Source of the DNA: Pararhodobacter sp. SW119
GTDB lineage: Bacteria > Pseudomonadota > Alphaproteobacteria > Rhodobacterales > Rhodobacteraceae
Reading direction: 5' to 3'
Length of the DNA: 64,000 bases
Assembly: GCF_017811755.1 (NCBI RefSeq)
Contig: NZ_JADDJF010000012.1
Coordinates: forward strand, 1-64,000
Positions 52,512 to 61,058 of this stretch are shown here, piece by piece. Position 1 is the first letter of the stretch. Each line of letters begins with the position of its first letter. A program made the translations under genes and the position numbers. The notes under the pieces were generated by a model, which was given only the letters and a program-made list of their open reading frames with translations, did no database searches and was not told the DNA's origin.

Positions 52512-53565
52512 CCGTATGACCATTGTTGATTCCGCTTTGTTGTGGCGGCTCGGGTGGCGCCGACGGCGCAACCCCGGCCGGAAAGATCGCGAAGGAAAAG
52601 CGCAGCCGGCCATTCTCGATCGACGAGGCCTCTGCCATCAGGCTCGCGTGCAACTCGTTCGGCAGACCCAGCTTCGCCTCGCGCGCGCGGGCGATGTCGA
52701 TCAGCTTCAGCGGCTCGCCCCGGCAATGGTTGATCGGCAGGGTTTCCCGAACGAAGACGGTGACCGGCAGTTCGATCATCGCGCCGTCCGGCGTTTCCTG
52801 CCAGAGTTGCAGGAACTTGCGCGAAAGGTCGCTGCCATTGCAGGCGGCGGCGTTCCAGACGACGTTGCCGCCCTCGCCGATCTGCAGTCTGACCGGCATG
52901 TTCGAAGGCACGAGGTTGGCCCGCAACTCGGGATAGAGGAAGGACAACGATTGCGCGATGAAGCCCGACCAGATCTCGGCAACCAGGGTGTCGTCGGCGG
53001 GGCGGCTTTCCAGAACCTCGGTGATGAACCGCCCGCGAGCGCCGTCCAGCGTGTTGGGGCGGGCGAAAGGGCCTTCGAGGTTGAAGAGCATCTGCCGCAG
53101 CTGCCCGGAGGCCGGATCGGTCGGCGACAGGTTCGCCAGCGCCGTGATCAGCGCCGGGTCGCTGACGCGAAAGAACCCGCGATCCCGCAACAGGGCACGC
53201 GTCAGCACCGCGTGAATGTCGAGCTGGCTGTCGAGGATCGTCGGTATGGTTTCCAGCGGGATCGAATCCGGCTGGTGGAAGTCCCGCGCCTGAAGGATCG
53301 CGTGCGTCTCGCGCGCGTCGGCGACGAGGGCCGCGTCGATTACCCGGCCAAGGGCCTCTTCCCGCGCGGCGACCACCAGTTTCGGCTTCAGGCCGTCCAT
53401 TTCCAGCTGAAAGCCTTGGCCGGCGCCCAGCAGCATCCAGACCAATGAAAGCGCCAGGACAACGGTGCCGACCACGGTGATCGCGTGCTGCGCCACCGTC
53501 TTCGCGCTGCCGTCGGCACGGCCCTTAGCGGCTTTCTGATCCTTTTCGGCGGCAGGTACAGGCAT
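52495..53565 (-). CDS. Single-pass membrane protein of unknown function
   Basis: A 356-aa protein. A charged N-terminus (1-25) is followed by one membrane helix (about 29-48). A large periplasmic domain comes next, with helix-rich and then beta-rich parts and two cysteines (in NAAACNGSD and NHCRGEPLK). The C-terminus is Pro-rich (APSAPPEPPQQSG). AGAGG lies before ATG 53565. No family is recognised. The coupled downstream gene encodes a small secreted cysteine protein, so the two may act together in the periplasm. Confidence 0.75.
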   Translation of the reverse strand: MPVPAAEKDQKAAKGRADGSAKTVAQHAITVVGTVVLALSLVWMLLGAGQGFQLEMDGLKPKLVVAAREEALGRVIDAALVADARETHAILQARDFHQPDSIPLETIPTILDSQLDIHAVLTRALLRDRGFFRVSDPALITALANLSPTDPASGQLRQMLFNLEGPFARPNTLDGARGRFITEVLESRPADDTLVAEIWSGFIAQSLSFLYPELRANLVPSNMPVRLQIGEGGNVVWNAAACNGSDLSRKFLQLWQETPDGAMIELPVTVFVRETLPINHCRGEPLKLIDIARAREAKLGLPNELHASLMAEASSIENGRLRFSFAIFPAGVAPSAPPEPPQQSGINNGHTDADAG

Positions 53566-53786
53566 GGCAGACCTCTCTTTTCCGGTCCGCGAATGGCCAT
53601 GCGACGGTCGCCGACGCAAAGCCCAGCCGCGACCCGTAAACAAAAATCAAATGAAAATGCCCGCGCGGCCCACCCTGCCTCTGCCACGCAAGTCGTTAAC
53701 GTTATTGTCCCTCACGACCCTTGGTGAGTCAATGAATTTCCTGCAAACTCCGGTTGTGCGGCGCGGGGGTGCAGATCACTGCGGTG

Positions 53787-54554
53787 TCAGGTGGGGCTAC
53801 GCTCGGCCCAGCCGGCGAAGATGCGTTCCAGCGCGACGACGATGTAGTAGAGGAAGATCCCGAGTACGGCGAGCGCGATGAGGACCGCGAACATCAGCGG
53901 GAAGTCGGAATTGATCTGCGCCGACTGGAAGAGGTGGCCCAGCCCACGGCCGTGGGGGGTAATGATCTCCACCAGGTTGGTGCCGATGAAGGCCAGCGTC
54001 ACCGCGACCTTCAGCGCGCCGAAGAATTCGGGCAGGGTCTTCGGCAACGCGATCTTCCAGAAGACGGTGAAGCGCGAGGCGCCGAGCGAGCGCAGGATGT
54101 CGCGGTATTCGGGCTCCAGCGTGGAAAGCCCGATGGCGACCGAGACGGCGATGGGAAAGAACGAGATCAGGAAGGCGATCAGGATCGTGTTGAAATCGTG
54201 CTGGCCGACGAACATCAGCGCCACCACCGGCACCACGGTGGCCTTGGGGATCGCGTTGAATCCCACCAGGATCGGATAGAGCGCGTCGTTCATGATCCGG
54301 CTGAGGCCCATGACCATGCCGATCAAGGTGCCGAAGACCACCGCCAGCAGCAGCCCCGCGATGGTGCGCCACAGCGTCTGCCAGCCGTAGATCCAGAACA
54401 GCTCCTGAAACCGGACGTAGGCCGGCCACAGGTCCGAGGGTGCGGCCATCTTGAACTTCGGCCAGCCCATGTACCAGACCAGCGCTTCCCAGGCGAGCAG
54501 CAGCACCGCCATGGCGATCAGCGGCACCAGCACTTTTTGCCAGGTGATGTTCAT
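53787..54554 (-). CDS. ABC transporter permease (SsuC/ThiX-like, NMT1 system)
   Basis: A 255-aa inner-membrane protein with about six helices and the BPD permease EAA loop 'YRDILRSLGASRFTVFWKIALPKTLPEFFGALKVAVTLAFIGTNL' (about 150-195). It overlaps the upstream ATPase gene (ATGA). With the ATPase and the NMT1-type binding protein it forms one importer. Substrates of this class include taurine, nitrate, thiamine precursors and pyrimidines; no specific one can be assigned here. Confidence 0.9.
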   Translation of the reverse strand: MNITWQKVLVPLIAMAVLLLAWEALVWYMGWPKFKMAAPSDLWPAYVRFQELFWIYGWQTLWRTIAGLLLAVVFGTLIGMVMGLSRIMNDALYPILVGFNAIPKATVVPVVALMFVGQHDFNTILIAFLISFFPIAVSVAIGLSTLEPEYRDILRSLGASRFTVFWKIALPKTLPEFFGALKVAVTLAFIGTNLVEIITPHGRGLGHLFQSAQINSDFPLMFAVLIALAVLGIFLYYIVVALERIFAGWAERSPT

Positions 54555-55339
54555 GCCTCCACCTCTGCCCGGCCCTGGGCGATCTGGATCTGCTTGCGCA
54601 GCACCGCCAGCCGTTCGACGGATTCGGGCGTGTAGATCATTTCCAGCGGCCGCGGCCCGGGCAGATCGATGTCCATGACGTATTGTGTCGTCGCCGGGCG
54701 GCCCGACAGCACCACGACCTGATCGCCCAGGTAGACGCTTTCGCGCAGGTCGTGCGTGATCAGCACCGCCGTCACCGGCTCCTTCACGCGCAACTCGTGC
54801 ATGGTCTGCCACAGATCCTCGCGGGTGAAGGCGTCGAGCGCGCCGAAGGGCTCGTCCAGGATCAGCACGTCGGGCTTGTGCACCAGCGACCGACAGAGCG
54901 AGGCGCGCTGGCGCATCCCGCCCGACAGTTCCGACGGGCGCTTGTTCTCGTTCCCCTCCAGACCGACGAGGGCCAGAAGTTCGCGCGCGCGCGCCTCCTT
55001 CTCGCGCCTAGGCATGCGCGGGGCGACGATCTCCAGCGGCAGGATCACGTTCTGCAGGATCGTGCGCCATTCCAGCAGCACCGGGTTCTGGAACGCCATG
55101 CCGACGGTCTTGCGCGGGCTCGTCACCCGTTCGCCATGCAGCCAGACCTCGCCCTCGTCGGGAAACATCAGCCCCGCGATCAGCCGCGTCAGCGTCGATT
55201 TCCCGCAGCCCGAGGGGCCGACGACGGCGCAAAAGCTGCCCTCGGGGATCACGATGTCCAGATCGCGCAGCACCGGAAACGGGCCGCGCTTGGTCTTGTA
55301 GGCGTGCGTCACGCCCTTGATCTCGATCAGGTTGCCCAA
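54551..55339 (-). CDS. ABC transporter ATP-binding protein (SsuB/TauB-like)
   Basis: A 262-aa ATPase with Walker A GPSGCGKST (about 40), Q-loop, signature LSGGMRQRASLCR, Walker B VLILDEPFGALD and switch histidine LITHDLRESVYL, all intact. It energises the adjacent permease. A strong hairpin in the 90-nt gap separates it from the binding-protein gene upstream, a common way to obtain more binding protein than transporter. Confidence 0.93.
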   Translation of the reverse strand: MGNLIEIKGVTHAYKTKRGPFPVLRDLDIVIPEGSFCAVVGPSGCGKSTLTRLIAGLMFPDEGEVWLHGERVTSPRKTVGMAFQNPVLLEWRTILQNVILPLEIVAPRMPRREKEARARELLALVGLEGNENKRPSELSGGMRQRASLCRSLVHKPDVLILDEPFGALDAFTREDLWQTMHELRVKEPVTAVLITHDLRESVYLGDQVVVLSGRPATTQYVMDIDLPGPRPLEMIYTPESVERLAVLRKQIQIAQGRAEVEA

Positions 55340-55378
55340 GCCGAGCCGTCCTTCATCCTGCCGGTACTGCGCGGTTCC

Positions 55379-55405
55379 GGGACCGGCCCCGCAAGGGCCG
55401 GACCC
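55379..55405 (-). terminator. Intraoperonic hairpin between binding protein and ATPase genes
   Basis: A 7-bp perfect stem (CCGGCCC/GGGCCGG) extended by three more G-C pairs across one mismatch, with a 5-nt loop and no U-run. It lies 24 nt after the binding-protein stop. It probably protects or sharpens the 3' end of that message rather than ending the operon. Confidence 0.55.
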
Positions 55406-55429
55406 GTCCGGACCGCGCCGTGCGCCGCC

Positions 55430-56437
55430 TCATTCCATCGTCAGGCTGCCGTCGTCGGGCAGATAGGCGTCGGTGAAGTAGCGCGACGCATCGGGTTCGG
55501 TCTGGAACTCGTAGGTCATCGCGATCTGCTCGAGCGAGAGCGCGAAGCGGTCCGCATCGATGTTGCCCAGCCCGTTCTCGCGTACCCAGTCGGTCAGGAT
55601 GTTGTCGCGCAGCGCGATCTCCAACCGTTCCAGTTCCAGTTCGGAATCAAGCGCCGGGTTGCGCTCGGCGAGGGCGGCGATGCCGGCCTCGGGGTCCGCA
55701 ACGGTATCGCGCAGCCCGTGCGCGACCGCGCGCAGGAAACCGGTCACCGCCTCGGGGTTCGCCTCGGCGAAATCGGTGTTCACGATGATCGCGTTGCCGT
55801 AAAGCGCCAGCCCGTAGTCCGCCATCAGCATGACCGAGATGTCGTCGGGGTCGATCCCCAGCCGGACCGTGTTCAGGTAGCTTGTGAAGCTGAAGCCGGT
55901 GACGGCGTCGACCTCACCCGCGGCCAGCATCGGCTCGCGCGTCGGAAAGCCCACGGGCTCGACCGTGATCGCGTCGACATCCAGTTCCTGTTCGGCGGCG
56001 AAGATCGGGAACTGCGCCCAGGCACCATCGGGCGGCGGCGCGCCCAGTCGGCGCCCCTCCAGATCCGACGGCTCGCTCACCCCCAGGCTGCGGCGCCCGA
56101 CGATGGCGAAGGCGGGCTTGTCGTAGAGGATCATGATCGCGGTGACTGGCGCGTCGGGGTTCTGGTCGATGAACTTGATCAGGCTTGCCATGTCGGCAAA
56201 GCCCACCGGAAACGCGCCCGTCGCCACCTTCGGGATCGCGTCGAGCGAGCCCTGACCCGCGGCCACCTCGACGCTGAGTTCCTCGTCGTCGAAATGGCCG
56301 TTGTCGATGGCCAGGAAGTAGGGTGCCGCCGGCCCCTCGAACCGCCAGTCGAGCGCGAAAGGCATGTTGGTCTGCGCCGAGGCGGGCAGGGCAAGCGCGG
56401 CGCATATCAGGCCGGCAGTCAGGACGGATCTGGTCAC
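55430..56437 (-). CDS. ABC transporter substrate-binding protein (NMT1/THI5-like)
   Basis: A 335-aa periplasmic protein with a signal peptide (about 3-21, ASAQ) and the NMT1/THI5 fold: 'LDWRFEGPAAPYFLAIDNGHFDDEELSVEVAAGQGSLDAIPKVATGAFPVGFADM' at the start. It begins with GTG at 56437, supported by AAGGAG upstream; no ATG in the open frame keeps the signal peptide at the N-terminus. It is the first gene of the importer operon. The ligand is unknown. Upstream lies N-formylglutamate amidohydrolase on the same strand. Confidence 0.9.
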   Translation of the reverse strand: MTRSVLTAGLICAALALPASAQTNMPFALDWRFEGPAAPYFLAIDNGHFDDEELSVEVAAGQGSLDAIPKVATGAFPVGFADMASLIKFIDQNPDAPVTAIMILYDKPAFAIVGRRSLGVSEPSDLEGRRLGAPPPDGAWAQFPIFAAEQELDVDAITVEPVGFPTREPMLAAGEVDAVTGFSFTSYLNTVRLGIDPDDISVMLMADYGLALYGNAIIVNTDFAEANPEAVTGFLRAVAHGLRDTVADPEAGIAALAERNPALDSELELERLEIALRDNILTDWVRENGLGNIDADRFALSLEQIAMTYEFQTEPDASRYFTDAYLPDDGSLTME

Positions 56438-56639
56438 GGGGAACGCTCCTTGTTGGACATGAGGGTCTTGATACCCTGTTTTGCGTCGGTTGCAGGCGGC
56501 ATCGAAGGCGCCGAATGCCCGCGGCCCCTGATGCTGAAAAGACGGGCAGCGGCGTGCACGAATGCTATTCGTTTCACCGGCCAATGCAACACGAAGGATG
56601 CGGCCGTCGACCGCCGGCGCGCGGTGCCGGGCGCGCGAC

Positions 56640-57491
56640 TCACTCTGCGGCGAGTCCGCGCTGCGCCGGGGCGTGACCAAGCGCGGCGATATCGGCGACG
56701 ATGCCGCGCATTAGCGTCTGGAACGCCGCGAAGCCGGCGCCGGGTTCGATTCGCATCTCGTCGAGGTAGAGCGCGCGGTCTAGCTCGATCTGTATGGCGT
56801 GCATGCCCATCGACGGTCGGCCATAGTGCTGCGCGACATAGGCGCCGGCAAAGGGCGCGTTGCGCATGACCTTCAAGCCGGCGTTGCGAAAAACCGCCTC
56901 GATCTGGTCCAGGACGCCGGGCGCACAGGCCGCGCCGTAGCGATCGCCAAGCACCACCTCCGGCCGGCCGGCATGGGCGCAGATCGCCTCGTGCGGCATC
57001 GAATGCATGTCGCACAGCACCACCTGCCCGAAGCGCGCGCGCTGGCGCTGCAGAAGCGCGTCCAGCGCCTGGTGATAGGGCCGCCAGTAGCGCGCGATGC
57101 GCGCCTCGGCCTCGGCCCGGGTCAGCCGGCCGCGATAGATCGGCCGACCGTTCGCCACCACGCGCGCGATCACCCCCAGCCCCGACGCGACCCGCGGATT
57201 GAGCGCGCCGCGCGCCACGCCTTCGATCAGCGCATGATCGAACTCGTCCTCGCCGCGGTTGAAATCGACATAGGCGCGCGGCACCTCGGTGGTGACCAGC
57301 GGCGCGCCGAAGGCCGGCGCATCGGCGACCAGCAGATCGACGAAGGCATCCTCGGACGAACGCAGCGTGCGCGCATCCACTTGCGCCCGCGCCAGCAGGT
57401 CGGACGGATAGAGACGCCCGCTGTGCGGCGAGGCGAAGACGACGTGGCTGGTCGTCTCGACCGGCTCGATGACCTGCACCGCAAGGGGCAT
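56640..57491 (-). CDS. N-formylglutamate amidohydrolase
   Basis: A 283-aa enzyme of the FGase family that releases formate from N-formylglutamate (the end of one histidine degradation branch) or hydrolyses related N-formyl compounds. It begins 'MPLAVQVIEPVETTSHVVFASPHSGRLYPSDLL', whose ASPHSG is the family metal-site segment, followed by 'CDMHSMPHE' and 'DRYGAACAPG'. The ATG at 57491 is chosen because GGAGG lies 5 nt upstream; a start four codons earlier has no such site. About 200 nt separate it from the importer genes. No other hut genes are in view. Confidence 0.9.
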   Translation of the reverse strand: MPLAVQVIEPVETTSHVVFASPHSGRLYPSDLLARAQVDARTLRSSEDAFVDLLVADAPAFGAPLVTTEVPRAYVDFNRGEDEFDHALIEGVARGALNPRVASGLGVIARVVANGRPIYRGRLTRAEAEARIARYWRPYHQALDALLQRQRARFGQVVLCDMHSMPHEAICAHAGRPEVVLGDRYGAACAPGVLDQIEAVFRNAGLKVMRNAPFAGAYVAQHYGRPSMGMHAIQIELDRALYLDEMRIEPGAGFAAFQTLMRGIVADIAALGHAPAQRGLAAE

Positions 57492-57544
57492 GCGGACCTC
57501 CATGATCGCCTACTATGGCCCAGGATCGGGAATGCGGAAACCCC

Positions 57545-57573
57545 TTGAACATGGTCCCGACTCCTTTTATAGA
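57545..57573 (+). promoter_or_regulatory. Promoter of tRNA-Val
   Basis: TTGAAC (57545-57550) and TATAGA (57568-57573) are separated by exactly 17 bp, a good sigma70 match. The expected start of transcription is about 30 nt upstream of the tRNA. It may also drive rpmJ. Confidence 0.75.
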
Positions 57574-57612
57574 CCCGGTCGCTGTCCGGGCGCGGTGCCG
57601 CCGCTCCGGTCA

Positions 57613-57687
<75 letters not shown>

Positions 57688-57824
57688 TCGCTCCGTCGGA
57701 GCGTTGTTTGCGCTCCGCGAGGGGCAGCCATCCGCCTCCCTCCAAGGGGGCACCGAGTTCGCCGCGCCCCGGACGGGGCGCATTGGTTTCAAGGCGCGCC
57801 GGCGCCGCGAAGAGGAGAAGGCCG

Positions 57825-57950
57825 ATGAAGGTCAGAAATTCGCTGCGTTCGCTGAAGCAGCGCCACCGCGACTGCCAGATCGTGCGTCGCAAGGGTCGCG
57901 TCTACGTGATCAACAAGACCCAGAAGAAGTTCAAGGCCCGCCAGGGCTGA
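57825..57950 (+). CDS. rpmJ: 50S ribosomal protein L36
   Basis: A 41-aa ribosomal protein of the large subunit. It reads [18 protein letters not shown], then [21 protein letters not shown]. Only one cysteine remains and the zinc-binding CxxC-x12-C-x4-H pattern is absent, so this is the zinc-independent (C-minus) form common in alphaproteobacteria. AGGAGAAGG precedes the ATG, and a perfect terminator follows. Confidence 0.97.
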   Translation: MKVRNSLRSLKQRHRDCQIVRRKGRVYVINKTQKKFKARQG

Positions 57951-57972
57951 GGCCTCGGACCGTTTCAGACCG

Positions 57973-58001
57973 AACCGCCGCAGGCAACTGCGGCGGTTTT
58001 T
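57973..58001 (+). terminator. rpmJ terminator
   Basis: A perfect 11-bp stem (AACCGCCGCAG/CTGCGGCGGTT) with a GCAA tetraloop is followed by a run of T residues. It begins 22 nt after the rpmJ stop and is a textbook intrinsic terminator. Confidence 0.93.
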
Positions 58002-58116
58002 CGTTGCGCGCCCGCCGGTGCGCCCCTGTCGTGTTCCCCGCCAATGCAGCGCGCGCGGGCGGAACGGGGCGGGTGGGTGGGCGTTCCGTCCGCGCGCGCC
58101 TGTCACGACCTCGGCG

Positions 58117-59763
58117 TCAATCCATCCCCGGCAGGATCGCCCCCATCAACAGGCGCGACACCACCTGCTCGGTCACGTAGCCGGTCACCGGCAGGTCGTT
58201 CGACCGCTGATAGCGGCGAATCGCCCGCCGCGTGTCGGCGTCGAACTCGCCATCGACCAGGCCCGGATCGTGGCCCAGGGCGTCCAGCCGCCGCTCGATC
58301 AGGTTCCGCATCATCCGCGGCAGTCCCAGCGCCTCCTCGTTGGCGCGCGCGATGGCCTCGGCGTCCGGGTCGGGGCGCCCGGGACGACCGGGCCGCCCGG
58401 TCAGCGCGTCCAGCCGATCGCGCGCCGCCTCGACGAAGGCGCCCTGTGGAAACGCCTCCAGGTAGCGCCGGTAGGCCCCCGGGCTGTCGGCGTCGCTTGC
58501 CGCGTCCCAGGCCGCGCGATCGCGCGCCTGCGCGGCGGCCTGGCGCTCGCCTTCGATCCCAGCCAGGCGGTCGCGCGCGATGGTCGCGAACAGGCCGTCG
58601 GGAAAACGGTCCAGATAGGCGCGCAGCCCGGCCTCGTCCGCGCCCGCGCCGGTGTCGCGCCAGTAAGCACGGTCCTGGCGGTCGATCTCGACCTGCCGCT
58701 CGCGCGCCTCGGCTTCCAGTTCGGCCGCGCGCCGGGCCGACTGCGCCGCCAGGCGAAAGATCTGGTCGCGGTCCAGATAGCCGGTATCCGCGTATTCGTT
58801 GGCGCGCTGCCAGTTGCGTATGGCGCCGCGCGTGCCCGGACCGAAGATGCCGTCGATCCCGCGGGTGTCGCGCCCCAGAAGCGTCAGATCGCGCTGGATC
58901 GCCCGCCGCTCGTCCCGGCTGAGACCAAGCGCCGCCTCGATCCGCTCGGGCGCGTTCTCCTGCGCCTCCAGCGCGGCGCGGGCGCGGGCGGCGAACCGGC
59001 CCTCGGGCTGGTTTTCCAGAAAGGCGATCAGCGCCTCCTCGGTGCCCTCGGCTTCAGCGGCTTCCCAGGCACGGCGCTCGGCGTCCTCGCCAGGGCTGAA
59101 ATCCGCGGGCAGGAAGGGCAGATGCGCCGGCAGGAACCCCTCGGCTCGCAACGCCCGGCCTTGCGCCAGCGCGGCCTCGACCCGCGTGCCGGGCTGGCCG
59201 ACCGCGCGCAGGAAGCCCGCGATCTGCCCCGCCGGCCCGCGCACCAAGGTCACCCCCTGCGGCACCTCGATAGCGGCGGGCAGGCCACCGATCAGTCCCT
59301 GCCCCGGATCGCCCGGAAACGTGCTCTCCGCCAGCGCGACGATGGCCCCGCCGGGCCGCGCGCCCGCCAGCGCCAGCACCGTGCCCAGCCGCAGGCCGAC
59401 GCCATCCGCCCGCACCGGCGACAGCGCCGCCGCCTCGGTCCCCAGAAGCCAGGCGCGCGCGCCCGCATGCACGAAATGCCCGGCCAGCACGATCACGACG
59501 CGGGGGTTTTCGTTGTCGCGCAGATCCGCCTCCAACGCCGCCAGGGCATCGCGCAGCCCTGTGGTCGTGGCGTCGCGGGTGACGGATACGGCGAAGCCCG
59601 CGCTTTCCAGACGCGCCGCCGCCTCCTCGGCCAGATCGCCGATCCCGCGGACCGGCCGCAACTCGGCGTGGTCCTCGTTGGCAAGGATCAGGGCCAGGCC
59701 CGCCGCCGTCGCCGGCAAGGCCCCGCCCAGGAACAGAACAATGGCAACAATCGCACGCAGCAT
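58117..59763 (-). CDS. Secreted caspase-like protein without catalytic cysteine, with peptidoglycan-binding domains
   Basis: A 548-aa protein with a signal peptide (about 1-20). A caspase-type alpha/beta domain spans about 20-215. His96 sits in VLAGHFVHAG, but the segment that should carry 'DAC' reads VALAEST, with Ser147 where Cys is expected, so protease activity is doubtful. After a helical stretch comes a PG-binding-1 domain (about 285-335, GIDGIFGPGTRGAIRNWQ). TolA-like Ala/Arg coiled regions with two TPR-like units (AYLDRFPDGLFA, RYLEAFPQGAFV) follow, and a second PG-binding domain (DGEFDADTRRAIRRYQ) ends it. It is monocistronic and may be a wall-bound scaffold. Confidence 0.88.
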   Translation of the reverse strand: MLRAIVAIVLFLGGALPATAAGLALILANEDHAELRPVRGIGDLAEEAAARLESAGFAVSVTRDATTTGLRDALAALEADLRDNENPRVVIVLAGHFVHAGARAWLLGTEAAALSPVRADGVGLRLGTVLALAGARPGGAIVALAESTFPGDPGQGLIGGLPAAIEVPQGVTLVRGPAGQIAGFLRAVGQPGTRVEAALAQGRALRAEGFLPAHLPFLPADFSPGEDAERRAWEAAEAEGTEEALIAFLENQPEGRFAARARAALEAQENAPERIEAALGLSRDERRAIQRDLTLLGRDTRGIDGIFGPGTRGAIRNWQRANEYADTGYLDRDQIFRLAAQSARRAAELEAEARERQVEIDRQDRAYWRDTGAGADEAGLRAYLDRFPDGLFATIARDRLAGIEGERQAAAQARDRAAWDAASDADSPGAYRRYLEAFPQGAFVEAARDRLDALTGRPGRPGRPDPDAEAIARANEEALGLPRMMRNLIERRLDALGHDPGLVDGEFDADTRRAIRRYQRSNDLPVTGYVTEQVVSRLLMGAILPGMD

Positions 59764-59788
59764 ACCAACCCTCCCGTTGCGGGCGGGG

Positions 59789-61009
59789 TCAGTCGTAGCT
59801 GCGCAGATCCTCGATCACCTTGCCGTCGTTCGGCAGGGTGCCGGGAGGCACCAGTTCGACCTTGCCCCGCAGCTTGAGCGTATCAAGCAGCGTGCCCTCG
59901 TACAATTTGGGATTGGCCGCGCGCGTCTCGATCTGCACGGTCATCACGTCCATTTCACCTTCGCGGGTGGCGACGACGCGTGCGCGGCTGACTTCCTCGT
60001 GCCGCGACACGAAGGCCGCGACCTGTTCGGGGCGCACGAACATGCCCTTGATCTTGGTCGTCTGGTCGGCGCGGCCCATCCAGCCCTTGATGCGCAGGTT
60101 GCTGCGCCCGCAGGGGCTGGTGCCGGCCAGCACCGCCGACAGATCGCCAGTGGCGAAGCGGATCAGCGGATAGTCGGGGTTAAGGCTGGTCACCACGACC
60201 TCGCCGACCTCGCCCTCGGGGACCGGATCGCCGGTGCCGGGGCGCACGATCTCGACCAGGACGCCCTCGTCGACGATCATGCCCTCCATCGCCTCGGACT
60301 CGTAGGCGATGTTGCCCAGATCGGCGGTCGCGTAGCATTGCCGGCAGGTGATCCCGCGGTCGGCGTATTCGGCACGCAGGGATGGAAAGAGCGCGCCGCC
60401 GCCGACCGCCGCCTTCGCGATCTTCAGCGCGACGCCCATCGTGTCGGCCTTGTCCAGCAGGACCTTCAGGAAATCCGGCGTGCCGGCATAGGCGGTGGTG
60501 CCGATATCGGCCGCGGCGCGCACCTGCAGTTCGGTCTGCCCGGTGCCGGCCGGCAGGACCGCGGCACCGACGGCGCGCGCGCCATTCTCGAACATCATGC
60601 CGGCGGGGACCAGGTGGTAGGAAAAGCAGTTCTGCACGATGTCGCCCGCGCCAATCCCCAGCGCATGCAGGAAACGGCCCATGCGCCACCAGTCATGCCC
60701 GGTGCGCCCCGGCTCGTAGATCGGGCCGGGCGACTGGAAGATGTGCTCGAAGCCCGCGGCCGCAAGCGCGGCATAGCCGCCGAAGGGCGCGTCGGTCGCC
60801 TGCGCGCCGGTCAGGTCCGACTTGCGCAGGACCGGCAGGCGCGCCAGCGCGGCGGTATCGACGACCGCCGCGGCATCGATCCCGGCCAGTGTCGCGGCGT
60901 AGCCCGGCAGCCGCTGCGCGCGGGCGAACTGCTCGGGCAGCGCCTGCGCCAGGTCGGCGGCCCGCTGATCGGCCGATCGGGTCTCCAGCGCGTCGAAATG
61001 CTTGCTCAT
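59789..61009 (-). CDS. Phenylacetate-CoA ligase family (AMP-forming acyl-CoA synthetase)
   Basis: A 406-aa enzyme of the PaaK type that activates an aromatic or other carboxylate with ATP and CoA. Family features include 'LPVLRKSDLTGAQATDAPFGGYAA', 'CRQCYATADLGNIAYES' and the C-terminal 'GRADQTTKIKGMFVRPEQV'. The classic N-terminal P-loop is weak in this short subfamily. The start at 61009 (MSKHFDALETRS) is preferred. It is the last gene of an operon with a branched-chain-type ABC importer; such pairs suggest uptake plus CoA activation of an organic acid. The substrate is not known. Confidence 0.85.
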   Translation of the reverse strand: MSKHFDALETRSADQRAADLAQALPEQFARAQRLPGYAATLAGIDAAAVVDTAALARLPVLRKSDLTGAQATDAPFGGYAALAAAGFEHIFQSPGPIYEPGRTGHDWWRMGRFLHALGIGAGDIVQNCFSYHLVPAGMMFENGARAVGAAVLPAGTGQTELQVRAAADIGTTAYAGTPDFLKVLLDKADTMGVALKIAKAAVGGGALFPSLRAEYADRGITCRQCYATADLGNIAYESEAMEGMIVDEGVLVEIVRPGTGDPVPEGEVGEVVVTSLNPDYPLIRFATGDLSAVLAGTSPCGRSNLRIKGWMGRADQTTKIKGMFVRPEQVAAFVSRHEEVSRARVVATREGEMDVMTVQIETRAANPKLYEGTLLDTLKLRGKVELVPPGTLPNDGKVIEDLRSYD

Positions 61010-61058
61010 CTGATCCCGCGGATTCTCCCGCGCTCCTGTTGCGACCTCGGCCATCAGT

